This document shows, piece by piece, positions 54,690 through 64,000 of a DNA stretch of 64,000 nucleotides. The DNA lies in the NCBI RefSeq assembly GCF_017876095.1, contig NZ_JAGINM010000001.1:186001-250000 (forward strand), read 5' to 3'. Made by a program: the position numbers and the translations under genes. Source of the stretch: Azospirillum agricola (GTDB lineage Bacteria; Pseudomonadota; Alphaproteobacteria; Azospirillales; Azospirillaceae). The first letter of the stretch is position 1; every line of letters begins with the position of its first letter. The notes under the pieces were generated by a model. The model saw only the letters and a list, made by a program, of their open reading frames with translations. It was not told the origin of the DNA and did no database searches.

Positions 54690-54911
54690 TTACCTCTCGG
54701 CGCCGCTGTCGCGCAGGGCCTTGTCGGCCTTGCGCTGGTCCTCGGCGGCTTCGCGGGACATCTCCTCGCCGATGCGCGGGTCGATGCGCTTGGCCTCCTC
54801 GATCAGCTCGCGGGCCTTGCGGGGGTCGCCCTCGGCCGCGCGGTCCAGCGCCTCCTCGGCGATCTCGTGGGCCTTCTTGTGCTCGGGCGTCTGTTCATGC
54901 CTGGTCGTCAT
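54690..54911 (-). CDS. Small charged helical protein of unknown function (73 aa)
   Basis: The 73-residue product begins MTTRHEQTPEHKKAHEIAEEAL and is almost entirely helical, rich in Glu/Lys/Arg/Asp (DRAAEGDPRKARELIEEAKRIDPRI). There is no Cys, membrane segment or signal. ATG 54911 has a perfect AAGGAG site. A second small acidic-protein gene lies just upstream on the same strand. The composition suggests a stress-type or protein-binding helical protein, but there is no family match. Confidence 0.72.
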   Translation of the reverse strand: MTTRHEQTPEHKKAHEIAEEALDRAAEGDPRKARELIEEAKRIDPRIGEEMSREAAEDQRKADKALRDSGAER

Positions 54912-54952
54912 CGTGGCGTCTCCTTGCGTTTGTTCGGTTGCGGCGCACTCGC

Positions 54953-55246
54953 TCAATGCAGCAGTCCGTTGCGCCGGGCGGTCGAGGGCGGAGAGGGGCG
55001 GGAGGCGCCGGCATCGTCGCCGTCCTCCCCGGGCATCCTCTCGTCGATGGTCGTGTCGGCGGCGTCCTGCATGGCCTCGGCCTGCCGGCGGATCGCGTTG
55101 GCGCGGTCGCGGCAGTCGGCCTCGTGGCAGTTGGCCTCGATGAAGGCGGCCGCCTGCTCCGTCACCGCCAGGGTTTCGAGAACCTCGTCCATCGTGTCCT
55201 CCAACGCCTCGACGTCGATCTGCTCATCGCTTTTCGGGTCGGTCAT
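54953..55246 (-). CDS. Small acidic protein of unknown function (97 aa)
   Basis: The 97-residue acidic product begins MTDPKSDEQIDVEALEDTMDEVLETLAVTEQAAAFIEANCHEADCRDRANAIRRQ. It has two Cys in an NCHEADC pattern and an Asp-rich, Ser/Pro-containing tail. ATG 55246 follows GGGAG. There is no signal or membrane segment. It is followed 41 bases later by the other small charged protein gene, so a two-gene operon is likely. Function unknown. Confidence 0.7.
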   Translation of the reverse strand: MTDPKSDEQIDVEALEDTMDEVLETLAVTEQAAAFIEANCHEADCRDRANAIRRQAEAMQDAADTTIDERMPGEDGDDAGASRPSPPSTARRNGLLH

Positions 55247-55434
55247 TGGGGGCTCCCATCCTGCTTCCGTGTGGTTTGCGGATGCCTTCAGCCAACAGGA
55301 AGGGGCAGCGCGGGTTCCCGTTTTGGCGCTGCACAAAAATTTTGGAATGGCCGGGAATAGATCGCCGGCCCCCCTCGTTGATGCGGGTGTCCGGTGGCGC
55401 ACGGCCACCTCAATTAGGGCATCGCGAACTCCCC

Positions 55435-58080
55435 ATGAGCAACCCGAAGAACCCGATGCGGTCCGCTGCCATCGCCGCCGCGCTGCTGGCCGTGACCGCC
55501 GGCCACGCGTCCTTCTGGTCCTGGCGCAACGCGCCGACGCCGGTGGAGGCCGAGCCCGGACGCATCGAATCGGTGTCCTACTCGCCGTCCGGCCGGGATT
55601 ACGATCCCAACCATTCGCCCGTCGTGCCGCGCGCCGAGCTGGAAAAGGACATGACCGCCATCGCCGGCTTCGCCGACGGGGTGCGCACCTACTCCACGCT
55701 GGGTTCGCAGGGGCAGGTTCCCGAGATCGCGGTGTCCAAGGGCCTCGACGTCACCATCGGCGTCTGGCTGAGCAAGGACATGGCCCGCAACGAGCAGGAG
55801 GTCATCCGCGCCATCGCGCTGGCCAAGACCGTGCGCGGCATCAAGCGGATCGTCGTCGGCAACGAGACCCTGCTGCGCGCCGAGCTGACCGACGCCGAGC
55901 TGGCCCGCTACATCCAGCGGGTGCGGGCCGCCGTTCCCGCCTCGATCAAGGTCGGCACTGCCGACGTCTGGTCGGAGATGGTCAAGGCCAACGCCACGGT
56001 GAAGGCGTCGGACTTCATGGGCGTCCACGTCCTGCCCTACTGGGAAGGCGTGCCGGCCGCCGACGCGCTGACCTGGATCCGCGACCGGCTGGACACCGTG
56101 CGCAAGTCGCACCCCGGCAAGCCGCTCTATGTCGGCGAGGTCGGCTGGCCGTCGGGCGGCGAGAATTTCCACGACGCCTTCCCGACGCCGGAGGCCCAGG
56201 CCGCCGTCGTGCGCGGCTTCGCGGCGGAGGCCAACGCGCTCGGCATCCATTACAACGTGGTCGAGGCGTTCGACGGCATCTGGAAGTCGACCATCGAGGG
56301 CTCGCCCGGCCCGAGCTGGGGCGTGCTCGACGCCGACCGCGCGCCGAAATGGTCGATGACGGGGCCGGTCGCCGCGTCCCATGGCGAGAAGGTCGGCGCC
56401 GGGGTGGCGATCGCCGTCGGCCTCGCGCTGTCGCTGTTCGTCGCCTTCCGCCGCCGGACCAACACCGGCTTCGCGCTGGCCGCCTCGCTCGGCGCCAACG
56501 TCATCGGCTTCGCCGTCGGCTCGGCGGTGGCCGGGGCCTACGCCGAATACCTGACCTTCGGCGCGCTGACCACCTGGGGCTCGGCCTTCGCGCTGGGCGC
56601 CCTGATGATGAGCGTCGCCTTCGCCGATCTGGTCGACGTCGCCCGCCGGCTGCTGACCGGCCGCGCCCCGGCCCTGCTGCCCCGCGCCGTCCCGGCCGCC
56701 GCCGCGGATCACCAGCCGGCCCACACCCCCATGGTCTCGATCCACGTCGCCGCCTGCCGCGAGCAGCCCGACGTGCTGGGCGCCACCCTGACCTCGCTGT
56801 CGCGGCTCGACTACCCGAACTACGAGGTCGTCGTGCTGGTCAACAACACCGAGGAGGAGCATCTCGTCCGCCCGGTGGAGGAGCTTTGCCAGGCGCTCGG
56901 GCCCAAGTTCAAGTTCCACTGGTACAAGACGATTTCCGGCTTCAAGGCCGGCGCCCTGAACGCCGCGCTGCGCCACACTGACCCGGCCGCCGAGATCGTC
57001 GCCGTGCTCGACGCCGACTACACCGTGTCGCGCGACTGGCTGTCGAAGCTGGCCCCGGTCTTCGCCGATCCGTCGGTCGGCATCGTCCAGGCCCCGCAGG
57101 AGCACCGCGACGGCCACGAGACGGCGCTGAAGGCGGCGATGACCGCCGAGTACCGCCCCTTCTTCGACGTCGGCATGCAGGAAGGGCTGTCGAACCAGGC
57201 CTTCATCTGCCACGGCACCATGATCATGCTGCGCCGCTCCGCCATGGACCAGGTCGGTGGCTGGTCGGAGGCCGGCATCTGCGAGGACACCGAACTCGGC
57301 CTGCGCATCCTGTCGGCCGGCTACCGCGCCGCCTACACCGACGAGCGGCTGGGCGAGGGGCTGGCCCCCGACAACTTCATGCAGTTCCGCAAGCAGCGCG
57401 ACCGCTGGGTGTTCGGCTCGACGCAGATCGTCCGGGCGCACTGGACGAAGTTCCTGCCGGGCGCCAAGGGCCTGACCGCCGGCCAGAAGCTGGGCTACGT
57501 CACCAACTGGATCCGCTGGTGGTCCGACGCGGTCGGCGTGTTCGCCGCGGTCGCCGCCGTGGTCTGGACCTTCGCCTCGCTGGTCCTGCCGCTGCACCTG
57601 CCGCCGGTCGCCGCCACCGCCGCCGTGCTGGGCGCGCTGGTTCTGCGCGCCGGGTCGAGCCTGCTGGCCGCGCGCTACGCCTCGGGCAACTCGTGGAGCC
57701 ACAGCCTGGGCGCCTGCGCCGTCGGCATGGCGCTGTCCACCACGGTGGCTCTGGCCGCGCTGCGCGGTCTGGTCCGCAGCAAGGACGCCTTCCGGGTGAC
57801 GGCCAAGGGCGGCAAGCGGTCGAAGGGGGCCTTCTGCGCCCGGCCGGAGGCCATCCTGTCGGTCGCGCTGATCGCCGCCTCGGCCACCGCCGCCCTGGTC
57901 AACCCGCTGGGCACCCTGGCGCTGGAGCTGTGGTCGATCCTGCTCGCCGCCATGGCGGTGCCCAACCTGATGGCGGTCGGCTTCGCCGTCGCCGACATGC
58001 TGCCGGTCCGCGAGGCCCGTCCGGCGCCGGTTCCGGCCACGGAGCAGCCCTCCACCGCCTCGCAGGCGATCGCCGCCTGA
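55435..58080 (+). CDS. Fused glycoside hydrolase 17 / glycosyltransferase 2 beta-glucan synthase-like protein
   Basis: This 881-residue membrane protein has an N-terminal signal/anchor, then a GH17-type barrel (about residues 38-300) with the acid in VVGNETLLR (Glu144) and the nucleophile in VGEVGWPSGG (Glu235). Two or three helices (about 320-405) follow, then a processive GT2 domain (about 430-690) with DAD at 526-528, GICEDTELGLRIL and QRDRW (654-658, the QxxRW motif). Four or more C-terminal helices end it. The combination recalls beta-1,3/1,6-glucan machinery of Bradyrhizobium and Azospirillum, where hydrolase/transglycosylase and synthase activities cooperate. A terminator follows directly. 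The weak ribosome-binding site leaves ATG 55456 as an alternative start. Confidence 0.92.
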   Translation: MSNPKNPMRSAAIAAALLAVTAGHASFWSWRNAPTPVEAEPGRIESVSYSPSGRDYDPNHSPVVPRAELEKDMTAIAGFADGVRTYSTLGSQGQVPEIAVSKGLDVTIGVWLSKDMARNEQEVIRAIALAKTVRGIKRIVVGNETLLRAELTDAELARYIQRVRAAVPASIKVGTADVWSEMVKANATVKASDFMGVHVLPYWEGVPAADALTWIRDRLDTVRKSHPGKPLYVGEVGWPSGGENFHDAFPTPEAQAAVVRGFAAEANALGIHYNVVEAFDGIWKSTIEGSPGPSWGVLDADRAPKWSMTGPVAASHGEKVGAGVAIAVGLALSLFVAFRRRTNTGFALAASLGANVIGFAVGSAVAGAYAEYLTFGALTTWGSAFALGALMMSVAFADLVDVARRLLTGRAPALLPRAVPAAAADHQPAHTPMVSIHVAACREQPDVLGATLTSLSRLDYPNYEVVVLVNNTEEEHLVRPVEELCQALGPKFKFHWYKTISGFKAGALNAALRHTDPAAEIVAVLDADYTVSRDWLSKLAPVFADPSVGIVQAPQEHRDGHETALKAAMTAEYRPFFDVGMQEGLSNQAFICHGTMIMLRRSAMDQVGGWSEAGICEDTELGLRILSAGYRAAYTDERLGEGLAPDNFMQFRKQRDRWVFGSTQIVRAHWTKFLPGAKGLTAGQKLGYVTNWIRWWSDAVGVFAAVAAVVWTFASLVLPLHLPPVAATAAVLGALVLRAGSSLLAARYASGNSWSHSLGACAVGMALSTTVALAALRGLVRSKDAFRVTAKGGKRSKGAFCARPEAILSVALIAASATAALVNPLGTLALELWSILLAAMAVPNLMAVGFAVADMLPVREARPAPVPATEQPSTASQAIAA

Positions 58081-58112
58081 CAGTTCCGGCCGATCCCACC
58101 TTTGTACCTCTC

Positions 58113-58141
58113 ACCCCCGCCCGCAAGGGCGGGGTTTTTTT
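58113..58141 (+). terminator. Rho-independent terminator after the GH17-GT2 gene
   Basis: An 8-bp GC stem CCCCGCCC / GGGCGGGG with a GCAA loop is followed by seven Ts, 33 bases after the stop. Strong intrinsic terminator. Confidence 0.94.
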
Positions 58142-58308
58142 GTGCGTGGAGTCGTTCCAATTGTGACGCTCAAGGATTGCCTTTGCATTCCTCGGAGTGC
58201 GATTTTACAGAGTGGTTGCGCCAAAAATTCCAACGCTTTGGTTGCTCCCGCCCCGCCGCCGCACCCGTCCGCCCCTTCGGCCGGGTCTTCAACGGAACGA
58301 TCCCACCG

Positions 58309-60036
58309 ATGAGCGACCGCCCGCAGAATCTTCTGTACGCCCTGGACGAGCGTCCCCCGGCCCGCGTCACCGCCGTTCTGGCGACGCAGCACATGGTGCT
58401 GGGGCTGATGATGATCATGTATCCGGTCATCATGGCCGCCGAGATCGGGCTGGACGGCGACGCCACCAGCGCCTTCGTCACCACCGCCATCCTCGCGGTC
58501 GGTCTGGCGACGATCCTCCAGGCGACGCCCATCGGCAGCGGTTTCCTGGCGGTGGCGCTGCCCAACCCGGTCATCATGCCGGTCTTCATCGCCACCGCGC
58601 GCTCCGGCGGGCTGGGGGCGGCGGCCGGCACGCTGGCGGCCAGCGCCGTCCTGCAACTCGGCCTCGCCAAGCTGCTGCCGCGCCTGCGCTCCTACCTGCC
58701 GCCGGAGGTGTGCGGCGTGTCGGTGCTGATGCTGGGCGTCTCGATGGTGAAGGGCGCGGGGGAGCGCGCCGTCGGCTACCAGCCGGGTGTCGGGCCGGGC
58801 GGCGATCTGGTGGACGCGCGGGCGATGGCGGTGGCTGGCACGACGCTGGCGGTCATCATCGGCCTGTCGATCTGGGGCAAGGGGCGGGTGCGGCTCTACG
58901 CCATGCTGGCCGGCTGCGCCGCCGGCTACGGGCTGGCCCTGTGGTTCGGGCTGATCGACGCGGCGGCGCTGGCGCGGGTCGCCGACGCGCCGCTGCTGGC
59001 GCTGCCGGTTCCCGCCTTCCCGCGCCTGTCGGTCAGCCTGGAAGCGCTGCTGCCGATGGTCATGATCATGCTGATCTCGGTGATGGACGGGGTCGGCTGC
59101 ATCATCACGCTGGACAAGATGAACCGGGCGCACTGGTCGCGCACCGACATGCCCAAGGTCAGCCGCGGCGTCTTCGCCGAGGGCTTGGCCAGCCTCGCCA
59201 GCGGGCTGTCGGGCGGCAGCAGCGTCGGCTTCTCCTCCGCCAACATCGGGTTGGAGTTCGCCAGCGGCGTCACCGCGCGGGTGGTCGGGCTGGCGGCGGG
59301 GGCGGCGCTGATGGCCGCCGCCTTCGTGCCGAAGATCACCGCCGCGCTGATCCTGATGCCCGGCCCGGTCATCGGCGCCGTGCTGATCTACACCGCCGCC
59401 TGCCTGATCACGGCCGGCATGGACCTGATCATGTCGCGCATGATGAACGACCGCCGGGTGATGGTGGTCGGCCTGTCGGTGATCCTCGGCGTCAGCGTCA
59501 CGGCTCTGCCCGGCCTCTACCACGGGGTGCCGGGCTGGATCGCGCCGATCTTCCATTCCGAGGTGACGGTGGCGGCGCTGGCGGCCCTGCTGCTCAACAT
59601 GCTGTTCCGCATCGGCGTCCGCCAGCGGGCGGTCTTCGACTACGACCCGCGGACCATGCGCTCGTCGGAGGTCCACGACTTCTTCGAGCGGCAGGGCGGC
59701 GTCTGGGGCGCCCGGCGCGAGGTGGTCGCCCGCGCCGTGCTGGCGACGCTGGAGGCCATCGACGTGCTGACGCGCGAGGGGCTGGCCCGCGAGACGGTGC
59801 AGATCGACGCCAGCTTCGACGAGCTGAACCTCGACGTGCTGCTGCGCTACCGTGGCGGGGCGCTGTCTGTGACCGACGAGGCCGTCGACGTCGCCGACCT
59901 GCTGGACGCCGACGACGAGGCGCTCGACCGCCACATGCGCGGCATCGCCGGGCGTCTGATCAAGCGGGCCGCCGACCGGGTCGTCGCCTCCGCCAGGGGG
60001 GAGAACAGCCAGCTTCTGCTGCATTTCGCCCACTGA
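58309..60036 (+). CDS. NCS2-family xanthine/uracil permease with extra C-terminal domain
   Basis: This 575-residue nucleobase:cation symporter-2 (SLC23-type) protein has about 12-14 helices over residues 20-450. The early QHMVLGLMMIMYP motif (conserved His) and the substrate-site region (SSVGFSSANIGLEFASGVTARVVG) are present. Typical NCS2 permeases end near 430-460. Here about 120 residues follow (from VFDYDPRT), hydrophilic and alpha/beta, resembling a GHKL-type ATPase fold (see findings). Substrate is probably a purine or pyrimidine base. ATG 58309 was chosen; no strong ribosome-binding site. Confidence 0.9.
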   Translation: MSDRPQNLLYALDERPPARVTAVLATQHMVLGLMMIMYPVIMAAEIGLDGDATSAFVTTAILAVGLATILQATPIGSGFLAVALPNPVIMPVFIATARSGGLGAAAGTLAASAVLQLGLAKLLPRLRSYLPPEVCGVSVLMLGVSMVKGAGERAVGYQPGVGPGGDLVDARAMAVAGTTLAVIIGLSIWGKGRVRLYAMLAGCAAGYGLALWFGLIDAAALARVADAPLLALPVPAFPRLSVSLEALLPMVMIMLISVMDGVGCIITLDKMNRAHWSRTDMPKVSRGVFAEGLASLASGLSGGSSVGFSSANIGLEFASGVTARVVGLAAGAALMAAAFVPKITAALILMPGPVIGAVLIYTAACLITAGMDLIMSRMMNDRRVMVVGLSVILGVSVTALPGLYHGVPGWIAPIFHSEVTVAALAALLLNMLFRIGVRQRAVFDYDPRTMRSSEVHDFFERQGGVWGARREVVARAVLATLEAIDVLTREGLARETVQIDASFDELNLDVLLRYRGGALSVTDEAVDVADLLDADDEALDRHMRGIAGRLIKRAADRVVASARGENSQLLLHFAH

Positions 60037-60187
60037 TCGCCCGCGCATCGAAGACTCCGGCGGGGCAGCTTCGGAAAAAACGGAGAGGTGGGCCGTCTTG
60101 CCCCCACTCCCACCAAGGTCAAACTTGCCGGGTTTCGCGCTTCGTGCCTACCATCGCCGATGGAAGGTTTGAACAGGGGAGCAGGCC

Positions 60188-61327
60188 GTGCATGTCGCGA
60201 ACCCGTCTCTTGCGTTGCCGAACATCGTGCTGACCGATGAAAGCCTCGGCCGTCTTTCGGACTGGCTGGCCGTGCAGACCGGAGCCTCCCGCGTCACGGT
60301 GACCGATGAGGGGCGGCTCGGCGGGGCGGTCGCGTTCAACCTCGCCCTCACCCTGGACGTCGACGGCGGTCCCCGTGCCGGGCGCCACGCCTGCGTGCTG
60401 CGGGCGGAATCCGCCGGGCGGCTCGCCGCCAGCATCGGCCGGCGGCGCGAGTTCGCCGTGCTGTCGGCGGCCGTCGCCGGCGGCGTGCTGGCGCCGGAGC
60501 CGCTGTTCTTCTGCGACGACCCCGGCGTTCTCGGGCCGGATTTCCTCATCATGCGGCGGGCCGAAGGCGCCGGCGGCGGCTTCAACGTCGTCAAGGCCGA
60601 CGCGCCGGAGCCGGAGCTGGCGCGGGAACTGGGCCGCCAGCTCGGGCTGCTGCACCGGGTGATGCCCGGCGCGCCCGGGTTGGAGCGGCTGCCCGAGCCG
60701 CCGGCCTGTCCGGCGCAGGAGGCCATCGCCCAGCTCCGCGACTGGATCGGCGATCTGGCGCGGCGCGATCCGGTGCTGGCCTGGGGCCTGCGCTGGCTGG
60801 AGGTGAACGCGCCGCCGCCCGACGCGGTGGTGCTGTGCCACCGCGACTTCCACGGCGGAAACTGTCTGGTCAAGGACGGCCGCCTCAGCGCGATCCTCGA
60901 TTGGGAGTTCGCAGGCTTCGGCGACCCGATGGAGGATCTCGCCTGGTTCTGCGCCCGCTCCTGGCGTTTCCGCCGCCTCCATCGCGACTCCGGCGGCGGT
61001 GGCGATCGCGACGACCTCTACGCCGGCTACGAGGAAACCTCGGGACGCCGGGTCGACCCGCGACGCGTCGCCTATTGGGAGACCGCCGCCTATCTGCGCT
61101 GGGCCGCCGTCGCCCTCCAGCAGGGGGAGCGCCACTGTTCCGGGGCCGAGCCGTCGCTGGAGCTGGCCCTGACCGGACGCAGGCTGCCGGAGATCGAGAT
61201 GGAACTGCTGCGCCACCTGCGCGCCCAGGGATGGGCGGACAAAGCCGCCGCCACCCCGGAGCCCGCCGCCACTCCCGCCGACCCGCCCGAGGCGGCGTCG
61301 GACGCTCCTGTCGAGAGGGTGGCCTGA
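60188..61327 (+). CDS. Aminoglycoside-phosphotransferase-fold kinase (phosphotransferase family)
   Basis: This 379-residue APH/choline-kinase-fold protein has an N-lobe segment with ACVLRAE and REFAVL, a hinge FLIMRRAEG, catalytic loop LCHRDFHGGNCLV (Asp220, Asn225) and the metal site ILDWEFAGFGDPMEDLAWF. This is the branch often placed beside acyl-CoA dehydrogenases (ACAD10/11-like), not an antibiotic-resistance enzyme. The GTG start follows GGGGAGCAGG. The stop overlaps the next gene by one base (TGATG), so the DUF6285 protein is co-translated. Confidence 0.92.
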   Translation: MHVANPSLALPNIVLTDESLGRLSDWLAVQTGASRVTVTDEGRLGGAVAFNLALTLDVDGGPRAGRHACVLRAESAGRLAASIGRRREFAVLSAAVAGGVLAPEPLFFCDDPGVLGPDFLIMRRAEGAGGGFNVVKADAPEPELARELGRQLGLLHRVMPGAPGLERLPEPPACPAQEAIAQLRDWIGDLARRDPVLAWGLRWLEVNAPPPDAVVLCHRDFHGGNCLVKDGRLSAILDWEFAGFGDPMEDLAWFCARSWRFRRLHRDSGGGGDRDDLYAGYEETSGRRVDPRRVAYWETAAYLRWAAVALQQGERHCSGAEPSLELALTGRRLPEIEMELLRHLRAQGWADKAAATPEPAATPADPPEAASDAPVERVA

Positions 61328-61710
61328 TGCGGACCGGGCCCGATGCCTTCGCCCTGCTCGACATCGCTCTGGCCACCCTGCGCGGCGAGGTGCTGCCCAA
61401 CGTCGCGCCGGAAGGCCGCTACGCCGCGCTGATGGTCGCCGACGCGCTGGACATCGCCGGTCGGGAGCTGCGCGGCATCGACGCCTCCGGCCACGCGATG
61501 CTGGCGGCGCTCGCCCCGCTCTATGGCGAGGACGCCGACGACACGCTGGCCGGCGACGAGCTGCGCACCCGCGTCGAGGCGTTGCAGCACCGCCTGTGCA
61601 TCGAGATCGCCGCCGGCGACTTCGACCATGACGGCCAGGACACGCTGATGGACACGCTGGAGGCCCTCGTCCGGGCACGGCTGGTCATCGCCAACCCGAA
61701 GGCGGCGTAA
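61327..61710 (+). CDS. DUF6285 domain protein
   Basis: This 127-residue helical, acidic protein (PDAFALLDIALATLRGEVLPNVAPEGRYAALMVADALDIAGREL... HRLCIEIAAGDFD) matches the DUF6285 pattern, normally encoded next to an APH-type phosphotransferase and an acyl-CoA dehydrogenase. Its start overlaps the phosphotransferase stop. Partnership with that kinase is likely from gene order, but the function is unknown. The acyl-CoA dehydrogenase member is not present in this window. Confidence 0.85.
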   Translation: MRTGPDAFALLDIALATLRGEVLPNVAPEGRYAALMVADALDIAGRELRGIDASGHAMLAALAPLYGEDADDTLAGDELRTRVEALQHRLCIEIAAGDFDHDGQDTLMDTLEALVRARLVIANPKAA

Positions 61711-63996
<2,286 letters not shown>

Positions 63997-64000
63997 GGAT

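Noticed and set aside
60188..61327. Antibiotic-resistance aminoglycoside phosphotransferase
   Set aside because: Motifs and the DUF6285 neighbour place it in the ACAD10-associated metabolic branch; the fold name alone does not imply resistance.

Overview
The window is about 64 kb of GC-rich (roughly 70% by eye) bacterial chromosome that looks like an alphaproteobacterium of the Rhodospirillales, most probably Azospirillum or a close relative. Indications are the tpiA-secG-pyrG-kdsA housekeeping group, an NDUFS4-type accessory subunit of complex I, a divK-pleD pair, an EipB/DUF1849 envelope protein and codon use strongly biased to G/C in third position. The species name is inference. I see no prophage, insertion sequence, CRISPR array or rRNA operon. 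Three tRNA genes (Gln-CUG, Pro-UGG, Arg-UCU) are present.

Layout. 1-4.5 kb: glycogen/maltodextrin metabolism (3' part of glgX, a response regulator, malQ). 4.6-6.2 kb: tRNA-Gln and an ankyrin-type lipoprotein. 6.3-13.1 kb: tpiA, secG, pyrG and kdsA, with a GDSL-esterase autotransporter and a dienelactone-hydrolase-like enzyme between pyrG and kdsA. 13.1-17.3 kb: a DUF192 protein and a MacA/MacB-type tripartite efflux operon. 17.3-21.8 kb: a glycosyltransferase-like fragment, two tRNAs, the complex I subunit, N-formylglutamate amidohydrolase, a DUF3299-like exported protein and an M14-like deacylase. 21.9-30.7 kb: an exopolysaccharide locus with an O-antigen ligase/polymerase-like protein, GT4, Wzz-like protein and GT2 on the plus strand, and an XRE regulator, a second GT2 and a very large multi-SLBB export protein on the minus strand. 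30.9-33.6 kb: acetylpolyamine amidohydrolase-like and N-carbamoylputrescine amidase genes around a SprA-like HEAAH protein. 34.1-40.8 kb: MarR regulator, two-module pentapeptide-repeat protein, phoU, MltB-type lytic transglycosylase, CgeB-like glycosyltransferase, GNAT acetyltransferase and a small protein. 41.2-45 kb: rarA, a small protein, eipB and a D-glycerate dehydrogenase. 45.3-48.2 kb: signalling genes, namely a diguanylate cyclase behind a textbook sigma-54 promoter, then divK-pleD. 48.2-54.7 kb: SWIM/SNF2 helicase, PAP2 phosphatase, AraC regulator and azlCD. 54.7-64 kb: two small acidic proteins, a GH17-GT2 fusion glucan synthase, an NCS2 permease with an extra C-terminal domain, a phosphotransferase/DUF6285 pair and uvrB.

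The themes are envelope and polysaccharide biogenesis (kdsA, EPS locus, GH17-GT2 synthase, MltB, EipB, autotransporter) and c-di-GMP/cell-cycle signalling (GGDEF protein, DivK, PleD). The less ordinary items are: a three-copy 24-bp palindromic tandem repeat in front of the EPS locus; a REP-like palindrome apparently translated into the N-terminus of the MacB-type ATPase; a Spy/LTXXQ-like insertion in the MacA-like adaptor; a possible GHKL-type domain on the NCS2 permease; the strong sigma-54 site; and near-consensus CtrA boxes upstream of divK and of a small unknown gene.
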